From: CADEED01 sp035286365
GTDB taxonomy: Bacteria; Pseudomonadota; Gammaproteobacteria; Steroidobacterales; Steroidobacteraceae
Reading direction: 5' to 3'
DNA: 64,000 nt
Assembly: GCA_035286365.1 (NCBI GenBank)
Contig: DATHJZ010000076.1
Coordinates: 24,752 to 88,751, forward strand
Notes under the pieces: model-generated
Database searches by the model: none
What the model saw: only the letters and a program-made list of their open reading frames with translations
Told to the model about the DNA's origin: nothing
Translations under genes and position numbers: made by a program
Shown here: piece after piece, positions 7,194-15,935 of the stretch
Layout: each line of letters begins with the position of its first letter
Numbering within the stretch: the stretch's first letter is position 1

Positions 7194-9236
7194 TCAGCGA
7201 CGCCAGGTGAAGCGCGCGGTCAGGGCACTTAGCAACAGCAGGGTGAGGTACTCGAACGCGCCGCCACCACCACCACCACCTCCGCCTCCCGACGAAGGCG
7301 GGCTCGTGGGTGTCGTCGGGGTCGTGGGCGGAGTCGGTGTTGTCGGGGTGCCGGGGGTCGGACCGGACACGACCGGCGTCGCACAGGCCGCGATTCCGGC
7401 GGTCGCGGGTGCCTGGGTCGTCGCACGATTGGGTTCGACCACGACATTGGCGCTGTCGGTTTTACCCAGGTTGTCGGTCACGGTCACCCGCACTGTGATC
7501 GCTCCCGACGTCGGCGCGATCACGGTGGCGCTCGCGGTGTTCGGATTCACGATCGCCGGCGGGTTGACCGCAGGTACCACGACCGTCCAGGCGAAGCCCG
7601 CCACGGTGCGATTGCAGGACGCGGCGCTCGCGGCCGCATTCAGAACGACGTTCTGGCCGGCCGAGACGGTAGCCGGCACCGCCACGGCGGCGATTGGGCG
7701 ATCGGCTGCCGCGAGCGCACCGGCCGCGTTCGCCATGCCAGCGCCGCAGGTGGTAGTTGTGCACAGGCATTCGGCTAGCTGGAAATCGTTGGTAGAGACC
7801 GGAATGTGGCAATTGACGAGCGCCGGTGCTCCCACGACCGAAGCGGGGAAGGGCCGGACCCCCTCGCGCAGCCGCGCCAGCATCTGGCTGGTGGACAGGT
7901 TCGCATTACGCGACAGCATGAGCCCTGCGATGCCCGACACAATGGGCGCCGAGAAGCTCGTCCCCAGGTTGCTGATGATCTGATCCGTGAAAGTGAATGC
8001 GCCCGGTGTGGTCGCGCCGCTGTCGGAAGTGGTGTCGAGCGAAAACAGGCAGGGGCCGCCAGTCACGTTCACGCAGTTGCCGCCGGGTGCCGCGAGCGTC
8101 ACCTCGGAGCCGAGGTTGCTGAATCCCACCTTGCTGCCGGCATGGCGGATCGCGGCGATCGCTGCCACGCCCGGGCAATTTGCCGGCGAGGAGACCATCG
8201 TGCCCTCGTTGCCGGCCGAAATGACCACCAGCACCTTGCGGGCGGTGAGGTCCTCGATCACGTCGCGATAGGCGGCCTCGCAGGGGCTGGTGGCGCCGAG
8301 GCTCATGTTGAGGACGCGCGCGGGAGTCGGGTTGGCCGGTACCCCGGCAACGGCAAGTCCCGCGGCCCAGCGCATGCCGGCGATGATGTCGCTGTCGGTG
8401 CCGCCGCACTTGCCGAGCACCCGCACCGGCAGAATGAAGGAGTTCCAGTCGAGTCCCGCGACGCCCGCGGCGTTGTTGGTCAGCGCGCCGATCATTCCGG
8501 ACACGCGGGTCCCATGCCACGAACTCGAGCTGATATCGCAATTGGTGAACGCCGCGTTGGTTTTGTCGGTGGCGTCGATCCAGTCGCCCGGATCGGAAGG
8601 GTCGGCGTCACGTCCGCCACCGTCGTTTGCCTGCGCAGTGCCACTGACGAAGTCGTGGCCCGGGAGCAGCTTGCCGCCCGCATCGCCGCGTCCAAGATCG
8701 GGATGGTCGTACAGCACGCCCGTGTCGAGCACGGCAATGACGATGCCGGCAGAGCCGAGCTCTGCGTCCCAGGCGCCTATGGCGTTCACCGCGGAGACCT
8801 CGGTGTTCTTCAAGTACCACTGGCCGCTGAACAGCGTGTCGTTCGGATTCGTGGCCTGGGGGAAGCGGCGCCGGTCGAGCACCGCGTACTCGACCGCAGG
8901 GTCCGCGCGCAGGTGCTCGAGCGCCTCGGTGGCAGAAGCGCCTTCAAGCAAGACCTTGCCGGCCATGATCGATTCCGAGACTTCCCGCTTCAGCGCGAGG
9001 ATCAGGCGCGTGCGCTTGGCGAGCAACGCGATGCGGTCGCCGCCATTAATCAGCTTGGAAAACGCAGCAGCCGGGGTGCCGCTACGCAATTTGACGATGA
9101 CGTCGAGCGAACCTTCGTCGACGGCAGAACGTGGTTCGCGGGCCACCGGATTGTGCTCGGTGGCGCCCACGAACATCGGCATCAGGACCGCCGCAGCGGC
9201 AATACCTGCGAATCTGCGCAATGAATGACGTTGCAT
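7194..9236 (-). CDS. Exported S8 (subtilisin) serine protease with GlyGly-CTERM-like tail
   Basis: This 680-residue protein has a signal peptide (MQRHSLRRFAG followed by an Ala-rich core), an inhibitor-like propeptide to about 130, and a subtilase domain. The catalytic triad is visible as Asp171 (AVLDTG), His241 (HGTRVSG) and Ser427 (GTSFSAP), with the oxyanion Asn at about 343 (SAGNEG). Cysteine pairs suggest disulfides. A PKD-like region near 530-630 precedes a Pro/Thr linker, ten glycines, a hydrophobic helix and a terminal WRR. That tail matches GlyGly-CTERM sorting signals, usually processed by rhombosortase. ATG 9236 is chosen because AGGAG precedes it and the signal peptide starts there. 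Confidence 0.9.
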   Translation of the reverse strand: MQRHSLRRFAGIAAAAVLMPMFVGATEHNPVAREPRSAVDEGSLDVIVKLRSGTPAAAFSKLINGGDRIALLAKRTRLILALKREVSESIMAGKVLLEGASATEALEHLRADPAVEYAVLDRRRFPQATNPNDTLFSGQWYLKNTEVSAVNAIGAWDAELGSAGIVIAVLDTGVLYDHPDLGRGDAGGKLLPGHDFVSGTAQANDGGGRDADPSDPGDWIDATDKTNAAFTNCDISSSSWHGTRVSGMIGALTNNAAGVAGLDWNSFILPVRVLGKCGGTDSDIIAGMRWAAGLAVAGVPANPTPARVLNMSLGATSPCEAAYRDVIEDLTARKVLVVISAGNEGTMVSSPANCPGVAAIAAIRHAGSKVGFSNLGSEVTLAAPGGNCVNVTGGPCLFSLDTTSDSGATTPGAFTFTDQIISNLGTSFSAPIVSGIAGLMLSRNANLSTSQMLARLREGVRPFPASVVGAPALVNCHIPVSTNDFQLAECLCTTTTCGAGMANAAGALAAADRPIAAVAVPATVSAGQNVVLNAAASAASCNRTVAGFAWTVVVPAVNPPAIVNPNTASATVIAPTSGAITVRVTVTDNLGKTDSANVVVEPNRATTQAPATAGIAACATPVVSGPTPGTPTTPTPPTTPTTPTSPPSSGGGGGGGGGGAFEYLTLLLLSALTARFTWRR

Positions 9237-9502
9237 GTCCGGCTCCTGCTCCCGCGGCCAGCCTACGAAACTGGTGGCTGCCATGCGTGAGTGTCACGCG
9301 CGAGGTGAACAGTTCGGCGCGAGTGTTGGGCACTTTGCGCCGGGCCGCTGCAAACAAATGTTAGGAAGGCCACATTGCTGAGAAGCAACGGGCGCGGAGT
9401 GAGCACCGCAGCGTGGATGGAACTGGATCGATATACAGCCGGGAAAAGGTTCGGGGGCGCAAAGCCGCCCCCGTTCCATCGCCCACCGTGTTTCTTCCCG
9501 AC

Positions 9503-10384
9503 CTATTGTTGTTTGGACTCTGGCGCGAGCGGCATCGGGCTGATGACGACCTCGACGCGGCGGTTCTGCTGCCGGCCTGCGACCGATGCGTTGTCGGCCA
9601 CGGGTGACTCTTCGCCGCGCCCGGTGGCGCTGAGGCGCGCCGTTCCCACGCCCTGGCCGACCAGGTAGCGCTTCACCGAATCGGCGCGACGCTGCGAAAG
9701 TCCCTGGTTGAACTCGTCACTGCCCATGCTGTCCGTGAAGCCCTCAATGGCTGCCGTCCGCTGCGGATACTCGGTCATGAACGCGGTGATTCGATCGAGG
9801 TTGGCCGTGGCGCCGGACTTGAGCTCTGCGTTGCCGGTGGCGAACAGCGTGTCGCCCAGCGTCAGCACCAGCCCACGGTCTGTGGGACGGGCCTGCAGGA
9901 TTTCGAGCTGCCGCTGCAGTTCGATCGCCTGCTGCCGCGAGGCGTCGGCCGCCAGCAGCGCGGTTTGGGCGTCGCCGCGCGCGGTCATGGCGTCGGATTT
10001 CGCCAGGTCCACTTCACGCGTGCGGGAATCGAGGCGCGCCTTCTCGCTTTGCTCATTGAGCGCGGTGCGTTGCTCTTCGGCGAACTTCGTCTGTGCCAGC
10101 GCGCGTGCGGTGTCGACTTTGTGGTCGGCCACGTAGACGCGATGGGCCGCCAGGGCCAGATCCGGCTGCGGCGTTTCGGCAGTTTGCACGGCAAGCTCGG
10201 CGTCCTTGGTGGCGACCGGCGCACGCGTTGCGAGCGTTGCGTCGCTCTGCAGGGCAGTGAGCTTGGCGCGCACTTCAGCCGAGCCAAGCGGTTGCTTGGG
10301 GGTGGTGGCGCAGCTTGCGAGGACGGCGCCGGCCGTGATCGCGACCACTGACAGACAAAAACCGGTGTAGTTAGAGGTTTTCAT
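9503..10384 (-). CDS. OmpA-family outer-membrane lipoprotein with DUF4398-like N-terminus
   Basis: A 293-residue protein with a lipoprotein signal (VLASCATT, lipidated Cys near residue 25). Residues about 30-185 form a helical coiled-coil-rich segment like the DUF4398 family. Residues about 190-285 form the OmpA peptidoglycan-binding domain (LVLTLGDTLFATG, IEGFTDSMGSDEFNQGLSQRRADSV, GRGEESPVADN, NRRVEV). It probably anchors the outer membrane to peptidoglycan. Its ATG overlaps the stop of the smaller DUF4398-like lipoprotein gene, so the pair is translationally coupled and may act together. Confidence 0.9.
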   Translation of the reverse strand: MKTSNYTGFCLSVVAITAGAVLASCATTPKQPLGSAEVRAKLTALQSDATLATRAPVATKDAELAVQTAETPQPDLALAAHRVYVADHKVDTARALAQTKFAEEQRTALNEQSEKARLDSRTREVDLAKSDAMTARGDAQTALLAADASRQQAIELQRQLEILQARPTDRGLVLTLGDTLFATGNAELKSGATANLDRITAFMTEYPQRTAAIEGFTDSMGSDEFNQGLSQRRADSVKRYLVGQGVGTARLSATGRGEESPVADNASVAGRQQNRRVEVVISPMPLAPESKQQ

Positions 10385-10761
10385 CGGCTGTCTCCCGTCT
10401 TGCGCTGCATCTCTTCGATGAGTGTCGCGGTACTGCGCTTCATGTCCTGGTTGACGAGGTCGGCTTTCACCGCGTCGGAACGGGCCGCGGCCAGCTCGGC
10501 TCCGGCGCGTGCCTCGTCCGCAAGCTGTTGGGCGGCCACCATCTTCTTTTCGTCAACGGCATGGTTTGCCGCGGACATCTTGTCGCGGGCTTCGGCGAGT
10601 TCTGCGCTGGCATGAGTGGCGGCGCCGACGCGCTCCGCATTGGAAATCGATAGCTGGGCCGCCTGGAGATTCGCGGACGGAATGGGTGGCGCGCTGGCGC
10701 AAGCCGCGGCGAATACGAGCACGGCGGGCACCGCAATCGTTTTCTTGAGGAAGGAGATCAT
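10381..10761 (-). CDS. Small DUF4398-like lipoprotein
   Basis: A 126-residue protein with a lipobox (VFAAACASAPP, Cys near residue 21) followed by an Ala/Lys-rich amphipathic helix likely to form a coiled coil (about 30-120). It resembles the N-terminal half of the next gene, the OmpA lipoprotein, with which it overlaps by four bases (ATGA). The shared helical segment suggests the two proteins could associate at the inner face of the outer membrane; this is inference. An AGGAG-like site precedes the ATG at 10761. Confidence 0.82.
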   Translation of the reverse strand: MISFLKKTIAVPAVLVFAAACASAPPIPSANLQAAQLSISNAERVGAATHASAELAEARDKMSAANHAVDEKKMVAAQQLADEARAGAELAAARSDAVKADLVNQDMKRSTATLIEEMQRKTGDSR

Positions 10762-10878
10762 GGGCGTTCTCTACTGATGACGATGGACGGCAAGCGTGCG
10801 TAATCCACCAGAGAGGGGAGTCTGGGCCGTATATGCGCGCCTGTCGGTACGCAACCGAACATACCGGCCAAGAGCGGA

Positions 10879-11622
10879 TTACTTGCGCGCGACGCAGCCT
10901 GCCGCCTGCTTGCGAAATCCGTCTGCGCACTCCCAATCGTTCCCCGAGTAATCGAGATGCGCATTGGGTGGTGGCGACAGCGCCTCGCAGCCCGCGTCTT
11001 TTCGCTTGAACCCGCGCGCGCATTCCCAATCGGTGCCGTGACGGTCGAGGTAACCGTTCGCGGGCACCGTTACCGGCGTGCAGGACTCGCTGCTGCGCGT
11101 ATGTCCGCGCTCGCATTCCCACGCGTCGCCGCGATCGCGCAGGAACGCATTCGCGGGAATCTTGATCGGCGCGCAGCGCGTATCGTCAACCCGATAGCCA
11201 CGGTCGCAGTCCCAGCCACGCCCGAACGATGCGTCCACGTCGAAGCCATGCGCGGGGACGACGACGGCAACGCAGTTGTCACCCGATTTCCGAAACCGAC
11301 GATTGCAGCGCCAGCCGTCACCGTAGGCGGTCTCGTCGGCAAACGCATTCGCCGGCACGATGACGGCGGAGCAGGCTTTGAGATTCTTCCGAAAGCCGCG
11401 TTCGCATTGCCAGTCGATTCCGCTGGAGTCGAGAAATGCATGGGCTGGAATCTCGACTGCTACACAGATCGTGTCGGCTCTGCGGTACCCGCGCGCGCAA
11501 TCCCAACCTTCCCGATAGAGGCTCTGAATCGAATGGGCGGGAGGCGCGCTGGAGTTGGCAGCGCCGATCGCTGCGGACGCGCTCAGGAGGGACAGGGCGA
11601 TCACCATCAGGGACTTGTTCAT
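10879..11622 (-). CDS. Exported Cys-rich tandem-repeat protein of unknown function
   Basis: This 247-residue protein starts with a signal peptide (MNKSLMVIALSLLSASAAIG). The rest is seven tandem units of 31-33 residues. Each begins W-x-C-x-R-G-(Y/F), has a second Cys eleven residues after the first, and (except the last) ends with PA(N/H)-(A/G)-(F/Y)-LD. The fourteen cysteines imply one disulfide per unit in the periplasm or outside the cell. I know no function for the repeat. The ATG at 11622 overlaps the stop of the histidine kinase gene (ATGA), so the two are translationally coupled. Confidence 0.78.
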   Translation of the reverse strand: MNKSLMVIALSLLSASAAIGAANSSAPPAHSIQSLYREGWDCARGYRRADTICVAVEIPAHAFLDSSGIDWQCERGFRKNLKACSAVIVPANAFADETAYGDGWRCNRRFRKSGDNCVAVVVPAHGFDVDASFGRGWDCDRGYRVDDTRCAPIKIPANAFLRDRGDAWECERGHTRSSESCTPVTVPANGYLDRHGTDWECARGFKRKDAGCEALSPPPNAHLDYSGNDWECADGFRKQAAGCVARK

Positions 11623-12446
11623 ACCGCGCTGACGTCGGCGAGTCTTTCGTCGGTGCGAGTCCACAGCGCGGGCAACAGCACGGTGAATTCGCTGCCGAGA
11701 TTCAAACCGGCGCTCGTGGCCGTCACGCTGCCGCCATGCATTTTGACCAGATCACGGACGACCGCGAGGCCGATGCCGCGTCCTCCTTCGGAGACCAGTG
11801 CGATTGCGTCCACCTGCGCGAACATCTCGAAGATGGGTAACAGGAGCGCGGGCGCGATGCCTATCCCTGAGTCCCGAACGCAGATGCTGACGTGTTGATC
11901 GAGCCGTTCCATCGTCAGCGAGATCTGGCCTCCCTCGGGGGTGTATTTCGCAGCATTGTTCAGCAGATTCGCGAACACCTGCTCGAGGCGTGCGCCGTCG
12001 ACGTGCATCCAGACCGCTTCTGGCGGCAAGGTGACCCGAAGAGCGTGGCGGCGCCGTGCAAGATCCGACGCGATGGCGTCGATGGAATTTTGCACGGTCG
12101 TTCGCAAATCCAGGTGCGTCAGGCGCAACGCGTTCTTGTGTAGTTTGAGCGGCGTCGCGTCGAGCAGATCCTCGATGAGCCGGCTCATCTGCAACACATG
12201 ACGATCGATGAGCACCAAGGCGCGATCGATGTCGTCGGGGCCGCGCCGCAGCTTCATCAGGCGCGCGGCCTGCATCATCACGCCGAGCGAGTTGCGCAAC
12301 TCGTGCGAAATCATCGCGACGTCATCGGCACGCGAGTTTTCGGTTACCGGGAACAGCCCGCGCGACAAGACGGCCGGGAGGACATTGGCGGGCGTTGCGG
12401 AAATGCCGCTGGGAACTACCAGAATCGAATTGATCAAGGCTGACAT
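11619..12446 (-). CDS. Soluble sensor histidine kinase
   Basis: A 275-residue kinase without membrane segments or a recognisable sensor domain. The phosphoacceptor helix (MISHELRNSLGV, His near residue 50) is followed by the ATPase domain: N-box LLNNAAKYTP, G1 DSGIGI, and G2 GGRGIGLAVV. No response regulator adjoins it. The frame is open back to 12611, but ATG 12446 is preferred. A GGGGAG site sits about seven bases upstream of it, and the longer version would run through a DNA element at 12576-12600 that is repeated upstream of another gene pair. It is divergent from a Crp-like gene and coupled downstream to the Cys-rich repeat protein. Confidence 0.85.
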   Translation of the reverse strand: MSALINSILVVPSGISATPANVLPAVLSRGLFPVTENSRADDVAMISHELRNSLGVMMQAARLMKLRRGPDDIDRALVLIDRHVLQMSRLIEDLLDATPLKLHKNALRLTHLDLRTTVQNSIDAIASDLARRRHALRVTLPPEAVWMHVDGARLEQVFANLLNNAAKYTPEGGQISLTMERLDQHVSICVRDSGIGIAPALLLPIFEMFAQVDAIALVSEGGRGIGLAVVRDLVKMHGGSVTATSAGLNLGSEFTVLLPALWTRTDERLADVSAV

Positions 12447-12575
12447 CGTCGACTCCCCACCTGCGCAATCCGCGCGCAGTTGTGCATTAGCCACGAAATT
12501 CCGACCGTCGACCCGACGCAGTGGCGTTTGCGTGTCCGTCAAATCCCTCGGCGGAAACCTACACACGGTCGCGAC

Positions 12576-12600
12576 GGCGTTCCGTACGGCCTCGCACATA
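12576..12600 (+). promoter_or_regulatory. Shared bipartite element, copy 1
   Basis: GGCGTTCCGT, seven variable bases, then CGCACATA. The same 10+7+8 arrangement, identical at all 18 fixed positions, occurs at 15796-15820. Both copies lie between a minus-strand histidine kinase gene and a plus-strand Crp-like gene. The copy is 73 bases from the Crp-like ATG and about 130 from the kinase ATG. It may be an operator for both genes; the binding protein is unknown. Confidence 0.5.
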
Positions 12601-12632
12601 GGTAAATGCATTTCTTTTCCTTTGATCGGTAG

Positions 12633-12640
12633 CGCACATA
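12633..12640 (+). promoter_or_regulatory. Additional CGCACATA half-element
   Basis: A second CGCACATA exactly 40 bases after the one in the bipartite element, about four helical turns, so both would face the same side of the DNA. Its flank GGTAGCGCACATA differs by one base from GGTACCGCACATA in the copy at 15796-15820. This supports a repeated binding site rather than chance. Confidence 0.35.
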
Positions 12641-12673
12641 GCCACGCAAAAGGGGCCTAGACTCCTAACAAAT

Positions 12674-13417
12674 ATGAGCGCACTTCCTGACCCGCTGGAA
12701 AATCACATCCTCGCCGCATTGCCGCCGTTGGAGCAGGCGCGGCTGTTTCCGCATCTGAAGCTCGTGCCAATGCCGCTCGGCATGGTGCTGTACGAGTCCG
12801 GTGCGGCGTTGCGTCACGTGTATTTCCCCACCAATTCAATCGTTTCATTGCTGTATGTCATGCAGGACGGAGGATCCGCGGAGATTGCCGTGGTGGGCAA
12901 TGACGGTGTGCTCGGTGTCTCGCTGTTCATGGGTGGCGAAACCACGCCAAGCCGCGCGATCGTGCAGAGCGCCGGTCACGCGTATCGACTGCCTGGCAAC
13001 CGGCTCAAGCAGGAATTCAGTCGGCACGGGGAAATGCTCCACGTGCTGCTGCGGTACACGCAATCGCTGATCACGCAGATGGCCCAGACGGCGGTCTGCA
13101 ACCGGCATCACTCGCTCGACCAACAGCTGTGCCGCTGGCTGCTGTTGTCGCTCGATCGTCTCTCGAGCAATCGCCTCAACATGACCCAGGAGCTCATCGC
13201 CAACATGCTGGGCGTGCGCCGCGAGGGTGTCACCGATGCCGCCGGCAAGCTGCAGAAGCTCGGCGCCATCCGCTATACCCGCGGCAAGATCACTGTCCTC
13301 GACCGTCCCCAGCTCGAGCGGCTCTCGTGTGAGTGCTACGCGGTCGTGAAGCGCGAATCGGATCGGCTGAACGCTCCTCACCCCGCGCATGCACTGAAAA
13401 CGGCCCGAATTCAATAG
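12674..13417 (+). CDS. Crp/Fnr-family regulator, paralogue 1
   Basis: A 247-residue protein with an N-terminal cNMP-type beta-roll (about 20-135; VLYESG, HVYFPTNSIVSLLYVM, AEIAVVGNDGVLG) and a C-terminal helix-turn-helix (about 165-235; TQELIANMLGVRREGVTDA). The roll lacks the FGE...R phosphate-cassette of true cAMP-binding Crp, so another signal or none is likely. The motif YFPT..IVSLLY is common in a Crp-like subfamily with unassigned ligands. It is closest to the paralogue at 15936-16670. No good ribosome-binding site is at usual spacing; a CCTAACAA word ends two bases before the ATG. Confidence 0.9.
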   Translation: MSALPDPLENHILAALPPLEQARLFPHLKLVPMPLGMVLYESGAALRHVYFPTNSIVSLLYVMQDGGSAEIAVVGNDGVLGVSLFMGGETTPSRAIVQSAGHAYRLPGNRLKQEFSRHGEMLHVLLRYTQSLITQMAQTAVCNRHHSLDQQLCRWLLLSLDRLSSNRLNMTQELIANMLGVRREGVTDAAGKLQKLGAIRYTRGKITVLDRPQLERLSCECYAVVKRESDRLNAPHPAHALKTARIQ

Positions 13418-13500
13418 ATCGGTTCGCTGGCGAACAGATGATCGCCACGTCTTGCGGCAGGCTGTGCCCACCGAATTCGGCCGTTTCAGGATGAATCTTC

Positions 13501-14292
13501 GTGGACGCAACCTCGCGTGATCACAGCAATCTGCTGCTCGCTTCTCTGCCGGAGGCCGACCGGCTGCGGTTGACAGGCGACCACGGGCCGGTCGATCTCA
13601 CTCTCCATCACGTGATAGGCGAATCCGGCGACCGGATTCGACACGTCTATTTCCCGATCGACGGCTATATCTCGCTGATCGCGCCGGGGGGAGGGCGCGC
13701 GCAGCTCGAAATCGGTCTGGTCGGCAACGAAGGCATGCTGGGCGTGCCGCTGCTGCTCGGTGTGAACGTGTCGCCGCTGCGCACGCTGGTGCAGGGCGCT
13801 GGTCACGCCTGGCGCATCGAAACCGCGGCTTTCCTGGCCGAACTCGAGTCCAACGCGGGACTGCGCGCCGCGCTCAACCGCTATCTGTTCGTGTTCCTCT
13901 CACAGCTCATGCAAACCGCGACCTGTGCGCGGTTCCATCCGGTCGAATCCCGCCTGGCGCGCTGGCTGCTCATGACGCGCGATCGCGCTCACTCCAACCA
14001 GTTTCGTATCACGCACGAATTTCTCGCCTACATGCTCGGCGTGCGGCGTGTGGGCGTGACGAGCGCTGCGAGCGCGCTGCAGCGGCGCAAGCTGATCCGC
14101 TATAGCCGCGGGGACATCTCGGTGCTGGACGTGCGCGGGCTCGAGGCTGCCGCATGCACGTGTTATGAGATCGACAAGAAGATTTATGCGCGCATCCTGG
14201 GCCGGACGCCCGCCAAGCGGGGTCGGGTGAGTGGCGCAGCGCGGAGTTCGGCCGCAGAGCCGGCACCGGCGCCGATACCGTACTACGCATAA
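13501..14292 (+). CDS. Crp/Fnr-family regulator, paralogue 2
   Basis: This 263-residue protein has the same two-domain plan as its neighbours: a beta-roll with HVYFPIDGYISLI and LVGNEGMLGVPLLLG, and a helix-turn-helix with THEFLAYMLGVRRVGVTSAAS. It is clearly more divergent than the other two copies and has an unstructured Ala/Pro-rich C-terminal extension of about 30 residues. It starts at GTG 13501, 83 bases after paralogue 1, and could share its transcript. The shared bipartite element is not seen upstream of it. Ligand and targets are unknown. Confidence 0.88.
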   Translation: MDATSRDHSNLLLASLPEADRLRLTGDHGPVDLTLHHVIGESGDRIRHVYFPIDGYISLIAPGGGRAQLEIGLVGNEGMLGVPLLLGVNVSPLRTLVQGAGHAWRIETAAFLAELESNAGLRAALNRYLFVFLSQLMQTATCARFHPVESRLARWLLMTRDRAHSNQFRITHEFLAYMLGVRRVGVTSAASALQRRKLIRYSRGDISVLDVRGLEAAACTCYEIDKKIYARILGRTPAKRGRVSGAARSSAAEPAPAPIPYYA

Positions 14293-14303
14293 TGTATATT
14301 ATG
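14288..14303. repeat. AT-rich dyad between convergent genes
   Basis: CATAAT and ATTATG are separated by GTAT, giving a perfect six-base inverted repeat in otherwise GC-rich DNA. It overlaps the stop of the second Crp-like gene and precedes the end of the convergent kinase gene. It has no clear T-tract, so it is a weak terminator candidate; it could equally be a protein-binding site or chance. Confidence 0.25.
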
Positions 14304-14342
14304 GTGAATACGGTACTTATCTATAGTGGTCGCCCGAGACCT

Positions 14343-15587
14343 CTATGGCCATAAGGCTGAGTCGCTTCCTGTCCTGAAACCTGTAATCGGCGCTCTCGCC
14401 CCAGCGCGAATAGCACGTTCGGTCGGCGCACTGTTCTTGATGCTCGGCAAGCTGATTCTGAAGATGCATCCGTGTCCCGGCAGGTTTTTCACATCAATCG
14501 TGCCGTCATTGAGCGCGATGGCGCGATGGGCAATGGTGAGGCCCAGCCCCAGGCCCTCACGGTTCCGGTGTTGCTGCGCAAACGGCTTGAAGAGATCACT
14601 CGGAGAGCCCGAGTTCAAACCGCCGCATTCATCCTCGACTTCGATAGTTGTTAGTTCCCCGACGCCGTGGGCCCTTATCCGGATCAGTCCGCCAGTGCAC
14701 GAATACTTGATCGCGTTCTGTACCAGATTCGACACGGCGGAAAACAGCAGGTACTGGTCAGCTTCGATTTCCAGGCCGGGTGCGACATCGATCTTCAACG
14801 TCTGATTCTTCAGGTGCGCCTCGACTTCTGCAGCAACAATGACCTGATCAATGAGCTGGAGGAATGAGGCGGTTTCCTTGTGCACCTTCGGGTCTACCCG
14901 CAGGCGCACTTCCGCGAGCGAGCGATCGATCAGTTCCTGTTGCCTTTTCAGGGCCCGGTCCAGGACCTGCCCGATGCTTCCGCCAAATCCTACCGTGCCG
15001 CTCTTGATGAGGCGCAGCGACGTATTGACGATGGAAAGTGCGTTTCGCAATTCGTGCGCGAGAAATCCCAGGTGCTGAGTTTCACGATTGTTCAGGTCCT
15101 CGGCCCGCTCCGCATGAAACATCGTCACTGCACCTGCGATGGCGGTGTCGAGGCAGCGATTCAGCGCGCGAAACTCCTCGGTCGTGATGGCCTCCTTCCT
15201 CTCGATGGCGAACTCGGTTATTGACTGGCAGATGGCGCCGTACGCGTGAACCACGTGCGAAAGTGTGTAACCAAGTTGCTGGAGCTGCTTTCCATAGGCC
15301 CCGGCACTCTTCGCGACTTCAACATCGTATGGACGACCGGCAGCCGCCGCGATCGCCGGCTCGTCGCTGTCATTGGCCGCCTTCACCATCCCATCTTTGT
15401 CGACCGCATTATTCGCGACCTCAGTGGGCGCATGCTCGAGGACGTGAAGGAGTTGATTGAAGAAGATAGGCAACCCGCCCTTCGGCATTTCCGAGGCCGG
15501 ACGCACGCCCGCGAGCGCCAAGGATTTATCTTCAATCCTCGCTTGGACTGCCTTCTCATTCGTCTTCAGGAATTCCAGGAGCGCCAT
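14343..15587 (-). CDS. Soluble sensor histidine kinase with RsbRD-like N-terminal domain
   Basis: A 414-residue cytoplasmic kinase. Residues about 10-160 form an all-helical sensory region like the RsbRD N-terminal domain (FFNQLLHVLEHAP, YTLSHVVHAYGAICQSI). The kinase core follows: H-box GFLAHELRNALSIV near 180, N-box NLVQNAIKYS, and G2 GLGLGLTIAHRAI. There is no membrane segment and no adjacent response regulator. The gene is divergent from the third Crp-like gene, and their intergenic region carries the same bipartite element as the other kinase/Crp pair. The last 30 residues after ISLPSIK are low-complexity. Confidence 0.87.
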   Translation of the reverse strand: MALLEFLKTNEKAVQARIEDKSLALAGVRPASEMPKGGLPIFFNQLLHVLEHAPTEVANNAVDKDGMVKAANDSDEPAIAAAAGRPYDVEVAKSAGAYGKQLQQLGYTLSHVVHAYGAICQSITEFAIERKEAITTEEFRALNRCLDTAIAGAVTMFHAERAEDLNNRETQHLGFLAHELRNALSIVNTSLRLIKSGTVGFGGSIGQVLDRALKRQQELIDRSLAEVRLRVDPKVHKETASFLQLIDQVIVAAEVEAHLKNQTLKIDVAPGLEIEADQYLLFSAVSNLVQNAIKYSCTGGLIRIRAHGVGELTTIEVEDECGGLNSGSPSDLFKPFAQQHRNREGLGLGLTIAHRAIALNDGTIDVKNLPGHGCIFRISLPSIKNSAPTERAIRAGARAPITGFRTGSDSALWP

Positions 15588-15935
15588 ACATTCACCTCAC
15601 TGCCTTCAAGAGCGAACTGTTCGCGGTTCTCTGGGCATTACCCGTAATCCAGCTGCAGGATCGCGCCGGATCACTAGTGGGTTCTGGACGCCGTGATATC
15701 AGCATGACGTTTCAGTTGTAGGGCAGGACGAGGATCAAACTACTCGAATGCTTGCGAGGGTCCGTCCTCTTGTCCTACGGTAGCAAATGTAAATTGGCGT
15801 TCCGTCTGGTACCGCACATAAGGGCTAAGTAGTATTGCTGGGCTTGAAGGCAAGGCGGCTTCCGACGGCTGGCGGGTCCCAAAACGGGTACGTTCCTTTA
15901 ACACCCCTAGGTGCAGCAATCATCTGGAGATCGAC
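15588..15935. other. Intergenic region of the divergent kinase/Crp pair 2
   Basis: 348 bases without a convincing gene. It holds the bipartite element at 15796-15820 and, just before the Crp-like ATG, a CTGGAG ribosome-binding site. A short hairpin-forming pair (GGACGAGGATC... and ...GTCCGTCCTC near 15724-15770) may be present but has no T-tract. No RNA gene was recognised. Confidence 0.5.
15796..15820 (+). promoter_or_regulatory. Shared bipartite element, copy 2
   Basis: GGCGTTCCGT, seven variable bases, then CGCACATA, matching the element at 12576-12600 at all fixed positions and in spacer length. It is 115 bases from the Crp-like ATG and about 209 from the kinase ATG. Sequence around it is otherwise different from copy 1, so the block appears to be conserved over its surroundings. 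Confidence 0.5.

Noticed and set aside
7260..7300. Simple GGT/GGC-type repeat as a non-coding microsatellite
   Set aside because: It is in frame and encodes the poly-glycine part of the protease tail.
7806..9228. Long plus-strand frames opposite the S8 protease
   Set aside because: Antisense shadows of a protein with an intact catalytic triad.
12447..12611. Longer N-terminus of the first kinase
   Set aside because: No ribosome-binding site at 12611, low-quality sequence, and it would cover the conserved bipartite element; ATG 12446 has GGGGAG.
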